From Paractinoplanes lichenicola (GTDB lineage Bacteria > Actinomycetota > Actinomycetes > Mycobacteriales > Micromonosporaceae), in contig NZ_JAENHO010000010.1 in assembly GCF_016785085.1 (NCBI RefSeq), positions 62,001 through 126,000 of the forward strand: a stretch of DNA of 64,000 nucleotides, given 5' to 3'. This document shows, piece after piece, positions 45,362 through 53,029 of this stretch (its first letter is position 1; each line of letters starts with the position of its first letter). Both the position numbers and the translations under genes were made by a program. Below the pieces are notes generated by a model, which was given only the letters and a program-made list of their open reading frames with translations, was not told where the DNA came from and did not search any database.

Positions 45362-46315
45362 TCAGTCCGGCGGCTCGTTCTCCTCGGGCTGCCGGTTGGC
45401 GTCGGTGTCGTTGATGCCCTTGTTGCTGCTCCCGCTCGCGGGCGTGTCGGCGTTGGGCGGGGCGTCGGTGGGAAACTCGTCGGTCTCGGGTGCGCCGGTG
45501 ACGTGCTGCTCGGTGCTGGCTCCGGCATTCGAGGTGTCAGTCATACCGGACGGGTACCCGCCTCGCCACGGGTGATGCCTCACGCCCGGTGACGGCTCGC
45601 GTCGAGAGCTGCCTCGCCTTGTCACGCCTTGTTTGGTCACGCCTTGTTTGGTCACGCCTTGTTTGGTCACGCCTTGTTTGGTCACGCCTTGTTTGGTCAC
45701 GCCTTGTTTGGTCACGCCTTGCGCCGAGTGCTGCGCGAGGAGGTCGGCGGCGAGCTCGGACGGTGGCCGTGACCCGTCGACGGTGACGACGTGATAGCCC
45801 AGCTCACGGGCCTCGGCGGCGACCCGGGCGGCGAAGCGCTCGTCCCGTTGCATCCAGTGGTCGAAGGCGGACGGGGGCAGGCCGGCGACCAGCTCGCGGG
45901 CCCAGGGCCGCTGCGCGTAGTGGTGGCGCTGGAAGGCCGGGGCCGGCACGATCCAGACGGCGTCGGCGGGCGGCACGGTCTCGTCGTGGAGCAGTGACGG
46001 CAGCAGGGCGGCGCCCTCGATCACGGCCGCGGGCGGGAGCTCGGCCCGGATCAGCGGGAACTGCTCCCGGTAGAGCCGGAAGACGTCGTCCACCTGCACG
46101 GCGACGGGCTGGGCGAGCCGCTCCCCGACCGGCATCGTCGTCACCTTGCGCATCGTGGGGCCGGCCATGGGGGCGTGACGATCGAAGGCGTCGTCGCACG
46201 AATAGAGCGGCAGGTCCAGCTCCGCGGCGATCAGGGCGGCCACCGTGGTCTTGCCCGAGCAGGGCGAGCCGCCGATCCAGAAGCGGGTCACCGGGGGGGG
46301 GTCGCTCGCCGCCAT
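45362..46315 (-). CDS. P-loop kinase-like protein with GVTKQ repeats and long acidic tail
   Basis: 317 residues. Residues 1-210 form a P-loop NTP-binding domain: WIGGSPCSGKTTVAALIAAEL (in part GGSPCSGKTT, about residue 17), a lid-like central region and a strand YHVVTVDGSRPPSELA. Then come seven GVT units, six encoded by perfect 15-bp repeats, a basic segment, and a 60-residue acidic tail beginning MTDTSNAGASTEQ. That tail may be a separate gene (ATG at 45543) fused by repeat expansion. A G9 tract (46293-46301) sits at codons 6-8. The substrate is unknown; a second protein of similar type lies at 53534-54190. Confidence 0.72.
   Translation of the reverse strand: MAASDPPPVTRFWIGGSPCSGKTTVAALIAAELDLPLYSCDDAFDRHAPMAGPTMRKVTTMPVGERLAQPVAVQVDDVFRLYREQFPLIRAELPPAAVIEGAALLPSLLHDETVPPADAVWIVPAPAFQRHHYAQRPWARELVAGLPPSAFDHWMQRDERFAARVAAEARELGYHVVTVDGSRPPSELAADLLAQHSAQGVTKQGVTKQGVTKQGVTKQGVTKQGVTKQGVTRRGSSRREPSPGVRHHPWRGGYPSGMTDTSNAGASTEQHVTGAPETDEFPTDAPPNADTPASGSSNKGINDTDANRQPEENEPPD
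45631..45720. repeat. Six perfect 15-bp tandem repeats
   Basis: GTTTGGTCACGCCTT repeated six times without change, plus a partial copy at 45621-45630. On the minus strand each unit encodes GVTKQ, so changes in copy number keep the frame. Confidence 0.95.
46293..46301. repeat. G9 homopolymer tract at the start of the P-loop gene
   Basis: Nine consecutive G (C on the coding strand) encode the Pro run just after the start codon. Slippage by one base would shift the frame and switch the gene off. Confidence 0.85.
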
Positions 46316-46345
46316 GGTCAACAATTATGCGGCAGACTGCGACCC

Positions 46346-47035
46346 ATGCTCGTGGTCGGAGTGTGTCAGACGCCCGAGATCATGGGCGACGTGCGGGCGG
46401 CGCTCGACATCGTGCACGAATACGCGGGACGGGCCGACCTGCTCGTCTTTCCGGAGTGTTTCCTGCAGGGCTACCGGCCGACTGCGGACCACGTACGCCG
46501 GTATGCGATGAGCTGCGCGGACGTGCGGCTCGACGTGCCGGGGATCGTGGTGCTGGGCATGATCGAGCGCGCCGGGAATCGTTACTACAACACCGCGGCG
46601 GTGTTCGACGGCGGGCGGGTCGTGGGGGCGTACCGGAAAACGTTCTTGACTCGAGGCGAGCGCGTCTTCACGGCGGGCGACGCCTATCCGGTGTTCGAGA
46701 CGGCGGGGATGCGGTTCGGCGTCAACATCTGCTTCGACGGGCAGTTTCCGCACGCCGCCGCCGCGGTCGCGCGTCAGGGGGCGACCCTGCTCGCCTTCCC
46801 GGCGCAGAACATGATGCGCCGGGAGAACGCGTACGGGTGGGCGGGAAAGCACAACGAACTGCGCCGCAAACGGATCGCGGAAACGGGGCTGTGGCTGGCC
46901 TCGGCCGACGTGACCGGGGAACGCGGCGACACTCATCTCGGGCTCGGGCCGACATGCGTGATGAACCCGGCCGGCGAGATCGTGGCCGAGGTGCCGCGCG
47001 GAACCGTCGGGGTGGCGACAGCCGAAGTCTGCTGA
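46346..47035 (+). CDS. Carbon-nitrogen hydrolase (nitrilase superfamily)
   Basis: 229 residues. The catalytic triad is visible as Glu in FPECFLQG, Lys in GAYRKTFL and Cys in NICFDGQFP. Nitrilase-superfamily enzymes hydrolyse amides, nitriles or carbamoyl groups; the substrate is unknown. No Shine-Dalgarno precedes the ATG; CAGACT lies 7 nt upstream. It is divergent from the P-loop gene with 30 bp between starts, so promoters overlap. Confidence 0.88.
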   Translation: MLVVGVCQTPEIMGDVRAALDIVHEYAGRADLLVFPECFLQGYRPTADHVRRYAMSCADVRLDVPGIVVLGMIERAGNRYYNTAAVFDGGRVVGAYRKTFLTRGERVFTAGDAYPVFETAGMRFGVNICFDGQFPHAAAAVARQGATLLAFPAQNMMRRENAYGWAGKHNELRRKRIAETGLWLASADVTGERGDTHLGLGPTCVMNPAGEIVAEVPRGTVGVATAEVC

Positions 47036-47114
47036 CCGTTAAGACGCGTGCGATGTGCTGGTGCGGGTGACACGCCAGCGATTCGCGCCGGCCCGCCCGT
47101 CGAACGGAGGCAGG

Positions 47115-47918
47115 ATGGGTCACGTGGAGACGGATCTTCAGCTCGCCCAGCGCGCCGCCATGACCGGGGCCGCCGTGGCCCTGCCGCACTTCGAGGCGCT
47201 GGCCGACCTGCCGCGCGAGGTCAAGGCGGACGGCTCGGTCGTGACCGCGGCCGACCGGGCCGTCGAGGCGGCGATCCGGGAGGTGCTCACCGCGGCCCGC
47301 CCGTCCGACGCGATCCTGGGCGAGGAGGAGGGCCAGACCGGCACGGCCGTACGCCGCTGGATCATCGACCCGATCGACGGGACGGCGCTGTTCGTGGCGG
47401 GCGACAACCGCTGGCTGATCCTGATCGCGCTCGAGGAGGACGGCGTCGTCACGACCGCGGTGGCCGCGCACCCGGCGCAGGGCAGCGTGTGGTGGGCGAC
47501 CCGCGGCGGCGGCGCGTTCGAGGGACGGATCGTCGGCGGCCGGGTCGTCGCCGAGACGCCCGTGCACGTCTCGGCGGGGGCCGACACGGTGGCCGGCTGC
47601 CGGCTCGGCGTGGTGCCCGAGGAGTGGGGGCGCGAACTGGTGGCGCCGCTCAAGGAGGTGACGCCCGCGCTGCCGTGGCCGATCCACCCGGCCCTGATGA
47701 TCGCGCGCGGCGACCTCGACCTGGGCGTGCAGACCGGCGGGCAGATCTGGGACTTCGCCGCGACCTCCCTGATCGTCCGCGAGGCCGGCGGCAGCTACAG
47801 CGGCGTCAACGGGCGCCTCGAGCCGGGGCCGGGCGCTTCCGTCTACGCCCGCAGCGAGGCCCTCCGCCTCGCCGCACTCGAATCGGTCAGCGGGGCACTT
47901 CCGTCGCCCCTCCCCTAA
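47115..47918 (+). CDS. Inositol monophosphatase-family phosphatase
   Basis: 267 residues, Mg-dependent sugar phosphatase fold. Motifs: VKADGSVVTAADRAVE, GEEEG (first metal site), WIIDPIDGTALFV (DPIDGT, about residue 92) and IWDFAATSLIVREAGG (second site). Could act on histidinol-phosphate or inositol-phosphate; sequence does not decide. GGAGG lies 7 nt upstream of the ATG. A pyrimidine-rich repeat tract begins right after its stop. Confidence 0.88.
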   Translation: MGHVETDLQLAQRAAMTGAAVALPHFEALADLPREVKADGSVVTAADRAVEAAIREVLTAARPSDAILGEEEGQTGTAVRRWIIDPIDGTALFVAGDNRWLILIALEEDGVVTTAVAAHPAQGSVWWATRGGGAFEGRIVGGRVVAETPVHVSAGADTVAGCRLGVVPEEWGRELVAPLKEVTPALPWPIHPALMIARGDLDLGVQTGGQIWDFAATSLIVREAGGSYSGVNGRLEPGPGASVYARSEALRLAALESVSGALPSPLP

Positions 47919-48161
47919 AGCCTCACTCCGCCCTTCTCTTGGCCTCTCCCTTCGCCCCTCGACCTTCACTCCGCCCTCATTTCGCCGCGCCGACCCCACT
48001 CCGCCCCTCCCCTCGCCCTCACTTCGCTTCGCTTCGCCGACCCTCACGCCGACCCTCACGCCGCCCCTCCCTTCGCCCCTCCGGCCTTCGCTCCGCCCTC
48101 ATTTAGCCCCGCCGACCCTCACTCCGCCCCTCCCCTCACCCTCACTTCGCCCCGCCGACCC
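47919..48161. repeat. Pyrimidine-rich repeat tract at a convergent junction
   Basis: 243 bp made of imperfect repeats such as CCTCACTCCGCCCCTCCCCT and CGCCGACCCTCAC, almost purine-free on the plus strand. No gene. It fills the junction between the inositol-phosphatase-like and methyltransferase genes. Confidence 0.8.
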
Positions 48162-48947
48162 TCACTCCGCCCCTCCCCTCGCCCCTTTCCTCGCCGTGAT
48201 CAACACTGCGTGCTGGCGGATGCGGAACGAGCCGTCGGCGGCGATCCGGGCGGCGATGAAGTCGCGGGCCGCCTCCTCCTCGGCGGCGGTCAGCGGCGCG
48301 CGGCCCTGGCTGGCCAGATAGCGCAGCACCGGCTCCGGGCCGGGCACCTCCAGCGCGCACGGATAGCGCTCGCTCGTCACGTCGTCGAAAAGCGTTCCCA
48401 CGTACGCCCCGGCAGTGCTCGCCGAGATGTCGTTGTGCCCGGGTCGCAGCCCCAGGTCGGTCCGCCCCACCGCGGGCCCGATGTCGGCCAGCTCGGCCAG
48501 GTGGTCGTCGCCGTTGAGGCCCATGGCCAGCCGGCCGCCGGGCCGGAGCACGCGGGCGAACTCGCGCAGGCCCGCCTCGGGGTCGTCGAGGTGGTAGAGC
48601 ATGTGGTTGGCGATCAGCAGGTCGGCGCTCTCGTCGGGGAACGGCAGCCGGGTGGCGTCGCTGCGCAGCACGGTCACGCCGGGGACTTGGCGGAGCCGCT
48701 CGCACATGGCCGGGGAGAAATCCGTGAGCGTGAGCCGCATCGGGTGGGCTGCCGGGTCGACGCGGCTCCACAGTGCACCGGTGCCGGCGCCGACCTCGAT
48801 CACGTCGCCGCTCAGGGGCAGGCGCTCGCCGAGCCAGGAATACCAGTCCTGCTCGTTGGTGCGGTAGTCGTAGATGGCGATCCTGGAAGCCAAATTCTCG
48901 GTCGTGGTCGCGTACTGCTCCCGGGCGCGGGCTGCGGGGGTCGTCAT
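48162..48947 (-). CDS. Class I SAM-dependent methyltransferase
   Basis: 261 residues. The SAM-binding motif I is VIEVGAGTGALWSRV (about residue 50), the acidic loop LTDFSPAM, motif LRSDATRLPFPDESADL and post-motif FARVLRPGGRL are typical of the Methyltransf_11/25 group. The methyl acceptor is unknown. Its 3' end abuts the pyrimidine-rich tract. Confidence 0.87.
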   Translation of the reverse strand: MTTPAARAREQYATTTENLASRIAIYDYRTNEQDWYSWLGERLPLSGDVIEVGAGTGALWSRVDPAAHPMRLTLTDFSPAMCERLRQVPGVTVLRSDATRLPFPDESADLLIANHMLYHLDDPEAGLREFARVLRPGGRLAMGLNGDDHLAELADIGPAVGRTDLGLRPGHNDISASTAGAYVGTLFDDVTSERYPCALEVPGPEPVLRYLASQGRAPLTAAEEEAARDFIAARIAADGSFRIRQHAVLITARKGARGGAE

Positions 48948-49100
48948 CGCTCTTTCTTATCGCGTTTTTCTGCGCAACCACCGGTTCGGTGCCGCAGCGG
49001 GTCTACGGCCTTTCGTGGCAGCCGGCCCGAACTGCTGGCCCGGTTCGCGCCATTGCGGTTGGGGCACCCCGGGACGCGTACGTCTAATAAGGTCTTCGCC

Positions 49101-49841
49101 GTGGATGTTGCTCGCACGTTTGCCGACGAGGTCGATGCCCGCGCGCCCGGCGCATTGACGGGCCTGTTCCTGCACGGATCGCTGTGCTGGGGCGAATTCT
49201 TCCCCGGCAGCGACGTCGACTTCGTCGGTGTGTGGGCCGAACTGCCGGACCACGCGATGCTGGCCGAGGCGCACGAGGCGACAAAAGAACGGCACCCCGA
49301 GGTCGTATTCGACGGTTTCCACTGCACACCGGCCGACCTGGCCGTCTCGTCGCTGACCATCGGACGCCGGCCCGCGTTCTTCCAGGGCTCGTTCGACCCC
49401 GCCGGCAAGATCGACATCAACCCGGTGACGTGGCACGAGCTGGCCGAACGCGCGGTCGTCGTGCGCGGGCCGCTGCCGCCGGTGCACACCGACCGGGCCG
49501 AGCTGCGCGCATTCACCCGCGACAACCTCGACACGTATTGGCGCTCGACGATCGCGCAGGTCGAGGAGGCGGGCATCGAGGCGTTCGGCAAACACGATCC
49601 GTCGATCGCCTGGGTGGTGCTCGGCGTCGCCCGGCTGCACCATTTGCTGGCGCTTGACGAGTTGACGTCGAAAAGCGGCGCCGGCCGTTACATCGTGTCC
49701 CACCTCGACCCGCGCTGGCACGCCATCGGACGCGACGCGTTGCGCATTCGCGAACAGCCGGACGCGCCCGGCCGGTACGACGATCCGGCGGCCCGCGGCC
49801 AGGATGCATACGATTTTCTGCGCTGGGCCGTCAACTCGTGA
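49101..49841 (+). CDS. Nucleotidyltransferase (ANT-like)
   Basis: 246 residues. The nucleotidyltransferase core GLFLHGSLCWGEFFPGSDVDFVGV has the GS..(G)SDxD pattern of the Pol-beta superfamily, as in aminoglycoside adenylyltransferases (DUF4111-like C-terminal part is helical). The GTG at 49101 follows TCTAAT (49083-49088), itself 18 bp after TTGGGG. It overlaps the AAC(2') gene by GTGA, which suggests both act on aminoglycosides or both protect from one compound. Substrate is inferred. Confidence 0.75.
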   Translation: MDVARTFADEVDARAPGALTGLFLHGSLCWGEFFPGSDVDFVGVWAELPDHAMLAEAHEATKERHPEVVFDGFHCTPADLAVSSLTIGRRPAFFQGSFDPAGKIDINPVTWHELAERAVVVRGPLPPVHTDRAELRAFTRDNLDTYWRSTIAQVEEAGIEAFGKHDPSIAWVVLGVARLHHLLALDELTSKSGAGRYIVSHLDPRWHAIGRDALRIREQPDAPGRYDDPAARGQDAYDFLRWAVNS

Positions 49842-50341
49842 TCCCGACCGCGGAACTGTCCCCCGGCCAGCGCTCGGCCATTCGCCGGCTGCTCGACGAC
49901 GCCTTCGACGGCGAATTCTCCGACGACGACTGGGACCACGCACTGGGCGGGCTGCATTTCATCGCCACGCGCGACGACACGATAGTCGCGCACGCGGCTG
50001 TGGTGCAGCGCAGCTTCTTCCACGCCGACCGGGCCTGGCGCTGCGGCTACGTCGAGGCCGTCGCCGTCCATCCGTCGTGGCGCCGACAGGGCCTGGCCGC
50101 CTCGGTGATGACGGCGGCCGAGACCGTGATCGACCGAGCCTACGACTTCGGCGCGCTGTCCGCCTCGGACGCCGGCCGCAGCCTCTACTTATCCCGCGGC
50201 TGGCAGCCCTGGCGCGGCCGGACAGCCGTGCTCTCCCCCACCGGCCTCGAACTCACCGACGACGACGCCCTGATCCGCGGCGGTTCCCTCGATCCCGACG
50301 GCGTACTGGCCTGCGACTGGCGCAACGGCGACGTCTGGTAG
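49838..50341 (+). CDS. aac(2')-I: Aminoglycoside 2'-N-acetyltransferase, AAC(2')-I type
   Basis: 167-residue GNAT enzyme that acetylates the 2'-amino group of aminoglycosides. It follows the mycobacterial AAC(2')-I pattern closely: LDDAFDGEFSDDDWDHALGG, RCGYVEAVAVHPSWRRQGL (acetyl-CoA loop), SRGWQPWRGRTAVLSPTG and the terminal CDWRNGDVW. Overlaps the nucleotidyltransferase gene. Chromosomal copies in mycobacteria may serve in cell-envelope metabolism, so resistance is not the only possible role. Confidence 0.85.
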   Translation: MIPTAELSPGQRSAIRRLLDDAFDGEFSDDDWDHALGGLHFIATRDDTIVAHAAVVQRSFFHADRAWRCGYVEAVAVHPSWRRQGLAASVMTAAETVIDRAYDFGALSASDAGRSLYLSRGWQPWRGRTAVLSPTGLELTDDDALIRGGSLDPDGVLACDWRNGDVW

Positions 50342-50566
50342 CCCTTTCCGGCCGTTCCCTCGCCGGCGTTTTCCCTCAGCCGCTGCCCGCGTTTCCGTCA
50401 GCCCTCGTCCGCGCTTCTCTCAGCCCTCGGCCGCATTTCCTTCAGTCCTCGCCCGCGCTCCCCCAGCCCTCGGCCGCGTTTCCCTTCAGTCCTCGCCCGC
50501 CCCCAGCCCTCACCCGCGCTCCCCCAGCCCCCGGCCGCGCTCCCCCAGCCCCCGGCCGCGCTTCCC
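50342..50566. repeat. Pyrimidine-rich repeat tract at a convergent junction
   Basis: 225 bp of imperfect repeats built on CAGCCCTCGGCCGC, CTCGCCCGCGCTCCCC and TTCCCTCAG. It lies between the AAC(2') gene and a convergent nucleotidyltransferase gene and has no coding content. Confidence 0.8.
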
Positions 50567-51064
50567 TCAGCCGAAGCGCTCCCGAAGCAGGCGCATGTCG
50601 TGCCGATCCTTGTCCCGCGGCGGATAGCCGGAATGCCACTTCAACGACCACTCCACAGCCTCACACCGCACCGGAACACCCCCGACCGTCCCCCGCCCGT
50701 CGAGAGCCGCCGCCGGAAACGACTCCCCCTGCACAGCCGACCCGTAGTGGATCCGGCCGTCGGCCCTGGTCTCGTACAGGTGGAGGTCGAGCCGGCGCCT
50801 CGCCCCGTCGTGCAGCACGAAGTTCCAGGGCCGATCACCGGGCCAGGGAAAGATCCGATCGATCCCGAGGCGGGTCAGACCCTGGAAAGCTCGATGCAGG
50901 TCGACCGCGGGGAGCCACAGGTCGAGGTCGTCGTGCTTGCGGGTCTGCTCCCCGAGCAGCGCGTCGACCGCCCAGCCCCCACTGAGACAGACCTCGACAC
51001 CCACCCCACGCACGACTTCGACGACGTCCGAAGCCCCCATCTCGTACGCCGTCGTCTCAGTCAC
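50567..51064 (-). CDS. Nucleotidyltransferase, Lnu(A)/ANT(2'')-like
   Basis: 165 residues. SGGWAVDALLGEQTRKHDDLDLWL is the minimal nucleotidyltransferase signature shared by lincosamide (Lnu) and aminoglycoside 2''-nucleotidyltransferases; a later KWHSGYPPRDKDRHDMRLL fits the C-terminal helix. It may adenylylate an antibiotic, though housekeeping members of the family exist. GTG start at 51064. It is the third antibiotic-modification-like gene within 2 kb. Confidence 0.75.
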   Translation of the reverse strand: MTETTAYEMGASDVVEVVRGVGVEVCLSGGWAVDALLGEQTRKHDDLDLWLPAVDLHRAFQGLTRLGIDRIFPWPGDRPWNFVLHDGARRRLDLHLYETRADGRIHYGSAVQGESFPAAALDGRGTVGGVPVRCEAVEWSLKWHSGYPPRDKDRHDMRLLRERFG

Positions 51065-51166
51065 CTTTACCCGGCCCCCGTTCCCACACGCCGCCGCACC
51101 GCGGTAGCCACCCGGCGCACTCGTTAGATGGCCTCTCCAGGGCTCCGGCTATCACGGCCGGCGGGA

Positions 51167-51931
51167 TCAGCGCAGCTCGGCCCGGTCGTGGTGATCGGCC
51201 GCCACCGGATCCTGCTCGAGCTGCGCCCTCAAGACCCGCGCCGCGCGGCCCCGGTAGCTCTCGAGCGTCTCGGCCAGCGTCTCCCGCACCTCCGGATCCG
51301 GGTGCTCCACGAGGTATGCCAACTCTTGCGCATCCCCGCGCCGCCGGGCGCCCAGCATCATCAGCGCATCGATGATCTCATCGGCGGTGGCAGCGTCCCG
51401 GAGCAAGGTCATGAGCTGCGGTTTCGTCGGCCGCGGCGAGCCGATGGGGAAGCGCCGCCGCAGCCGGGCCGCTCCCCACTCGCCCCGCCCCAGACACGAG
51501 GGGCACGGGCAGGGCCGCCGCCCGTGAGCATCCGGCTTGTATCGCCACCCGACCCCCTGCGGCACCTGCCGGACCCGGCGCACCTCCCCGGCGGTGAGCG
51601 CTCGCGGCACGAACACTTCCCACCCACGCGGATCGTCCAGCCCGCGAACCACCGCCACAGCCTCGGCCGCAGTCACCCGCCGCGGCTCGACCCCATAACG
51701 CCCCACGGTGACCGGCTCATCATCCGCAATCCGCAACTGCACCCCGGCGAGCACCCCCGGATGCCACCGCCGCAGCTCCCGAACCCACTGATAGGTCAGG
51801 CTGAACGACCCCAGCACCGGCATGCAGTAAACGCCCCGCTGCCCGAACCACCCCCGGCTGCGAGCGCGCACGCCATCGCGGAGGATCCCACCCGAGACCC
51901 CCTGCGGCGCGAGGTGAACAAATTGAGCCAT
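51167..51931 (-). CDS. Protein with ART-like N-terminus, CxCxxC site and HEAT-like C-terminus, function unknown
   Basis: 254 residues. The N-terminus (FVHLAPQGVSGGILRDGV then RGVYCMPVLGSFSLT) has the look of KptA/ART-type folds; the middle has CPCPSC, a likely metal site; residues 200-250 (LAYLVEHPDPEVRETLAETLES) resemble one or two HEAT repeats. No catalytic residues can be assigned with confidence. ATG 51931 is my choice; a DnaA-box pair lies upstream. Confidence 0.65.
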   Translation of the reverse strand: MAQFVHLAPQGVSGGILRDGVRARSRGWFGQRGVYCMPVLGSFSLTYQWVRELRRWHPGVLAGVQLRIADDEPVTVGRYGVEPRRVTAAEAVAVVRGLDDPRGWEVFVPRALTAGEVRRVRQVPQGVGWRYKPDAHGRRPCPCPSCLGRGEWGAARLRRRFPIGSPRPTKPQLMTLLRDAATADEIIDALMMLGARRRGDAQELAYLVEHPDPEVRETLAETLESYRGRAARVLRAQLEQDPVAADHHDRAELR

Positions 51932-51982
51932 CGCCAGCAGGCTAGGCCCTCCACCCCAAGCTGACCAGCGATTTTCCGCCCC

Positions 51983-52022
51983 TGTGGACAACCCGGAACT
52001 CACATCCGTGCCCTGTGGACAA
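51983..52022 (-). promoter_or_regulatory. Pair of DnaA boxes
   Basis: TGTGGACAA at 51983-51991 and 52014-52022 (complement of TTGTCCACA), 31 bp apart, upstream of the minus-strand gene ending at 51167. Confidence 0.55.
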
Positions 52023-52069
52023 CCCCCCACGCAGGCTTGACAAGCCACTAGAGTCGCCGCCATTCCCCC

Positions 52070-52190
52070 GGGTGGGTGGTCTGGGCGGAGGAGGGCCCCC
52101 GGGTGGGTGGTCTGGGCGGAGAAGGGCCCCCGGGTGGGTGGTCTGGGCGGAGGAGGGCCCTCAGGTGGGTGGACTACGCGGAGGTGAAGG
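52070..52190. repeat. 31-bp tandem repeats
   Basis: Three near-identical 31-bp units (52070-52100, 52101-52131, 52132-52162) built of GGGTGGGTGGTCTGGGCGGA plus a GGAGGGCC-rich part, and a fourth degenerate unit to 52190. They end exactly at the stop codon of the next minus-strand gene. Confidence 0.85.
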
Positions 52191-52970
52191 TCAATCGGCG
52201 ACGTGGGCGGTGTTGTCCAGCCAGTGCCGCACCAGGTCCGCGTCGCCGGTGATGGTTAAGTCGGTCGGGGGCCGGCGGCGGGTCAAGGCAAGCAGCAGCG
52301 ACCCCGCCGGCCCGGTCACGCTGACGTCGGCCGGCCCGGCCCCAGGACGCCAGGTCGCGCCGTCCGGACGGCGCTCGATCAACCATGCGTCCGAGATGTC
52401 GGTGGCCCGCCACTGCAGGGTCTGCCCCGTGCCCCGGATCGCCTCCGCCGATGAGGACCGCATCATGGCCCACGTCGGTGAGGTGAGCATCGCGAAGTGG
52501 TTCGTCACCAGCCCGGCCGCGATGTCCGGTTCGACCGGCGCCGGGCGTCCCGCCGCGTTGTGGGCGTCGGCGCCGTGGACGACCGACTCGTTGAGCACGC
52601 TGGCCAGCCAGAAACGCGTTCCCGTACGCCCGTCGCCCGCGGCGTTGAACACCGGCGCGTCGAGTGCGTCGTCGGAGCAGGCGTTCGCGACTCGCCGCGC
52701 CGACGAGGTCAGCCAGGCCGGCCAGTCGTACGGGTCGGTGGGGAGCACGGCCATCTCGGTGGGCAGCTGGGCCGGGTCGGTGATGCGCCGCTCGATGATG
52801 TCGGCGACCCAGTGCTGGGTCTGGCCCACGTGTTCGACCAGCTCGGTGACGGTCCAGCCGGGGGCGTTCGGCACGGCGGCGCCGGGTCCGGCCGCGGCCG
52901 CCGATTCGGCCAGGCGCCGGGTGTGCTCGACGATCGCCCGCCGGGCGCGGTCCGGGTTCAGCTCGGTCAT
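52191..52970 (-). CDS. Maleylpyruvate isomerase-like (DinB/TIGR03086-type) protein
   Basis: 259 residues. The four-helix N-terminal domain shows GWTVTELVEHVGQTQHWVADII, with the His residues expected for the metal site, and NESVVHGADAHNAAGR. A C-terminal SCP2-like domain follows (LTRRRPPTDLTITGDADLV). Many actinobacterial members are mycothiol-dependent; the reaction here is unknown. GAGGAG lies 9 nt upstream of the ATG at 52970. Confidence 0.85.
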   Translation of the reverse strand: MTELNPDRARRAIVEHTRRLAESAAAAGPGAAVPNAPGWTVTELVEHVGQTQHWVADIIERRITDPAQLPTEMAVLPTDPYDWPAWLTSSARRVANACSDDALDAPVFNAAGDGRTGTRFWLASVLNESVVHGADAHNAAGRPAPVEPDIAAGLVTNHFAMLTSPTWAMMRSSSAEAIRGTGQTLQWRATDISDAWLIERRPDGATWRPGAGPADVSVTGPAGSLLLALTRRRPPTDLTITGDADLVRHWLDNTAHVAD

Positions 52971-53029
52971 CGGATTCGACTCCTCGGTGAGTTCGTTGTG
53001 CTGGGTCAGACTCGGCGTCCCGCCCGAAC

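Noticed and set aside
16803..52190. CRISPR arrays
   Set aside because: The 15-, 17- and 31-bp repeats are contiguous without spacers, and no cas genes occur.
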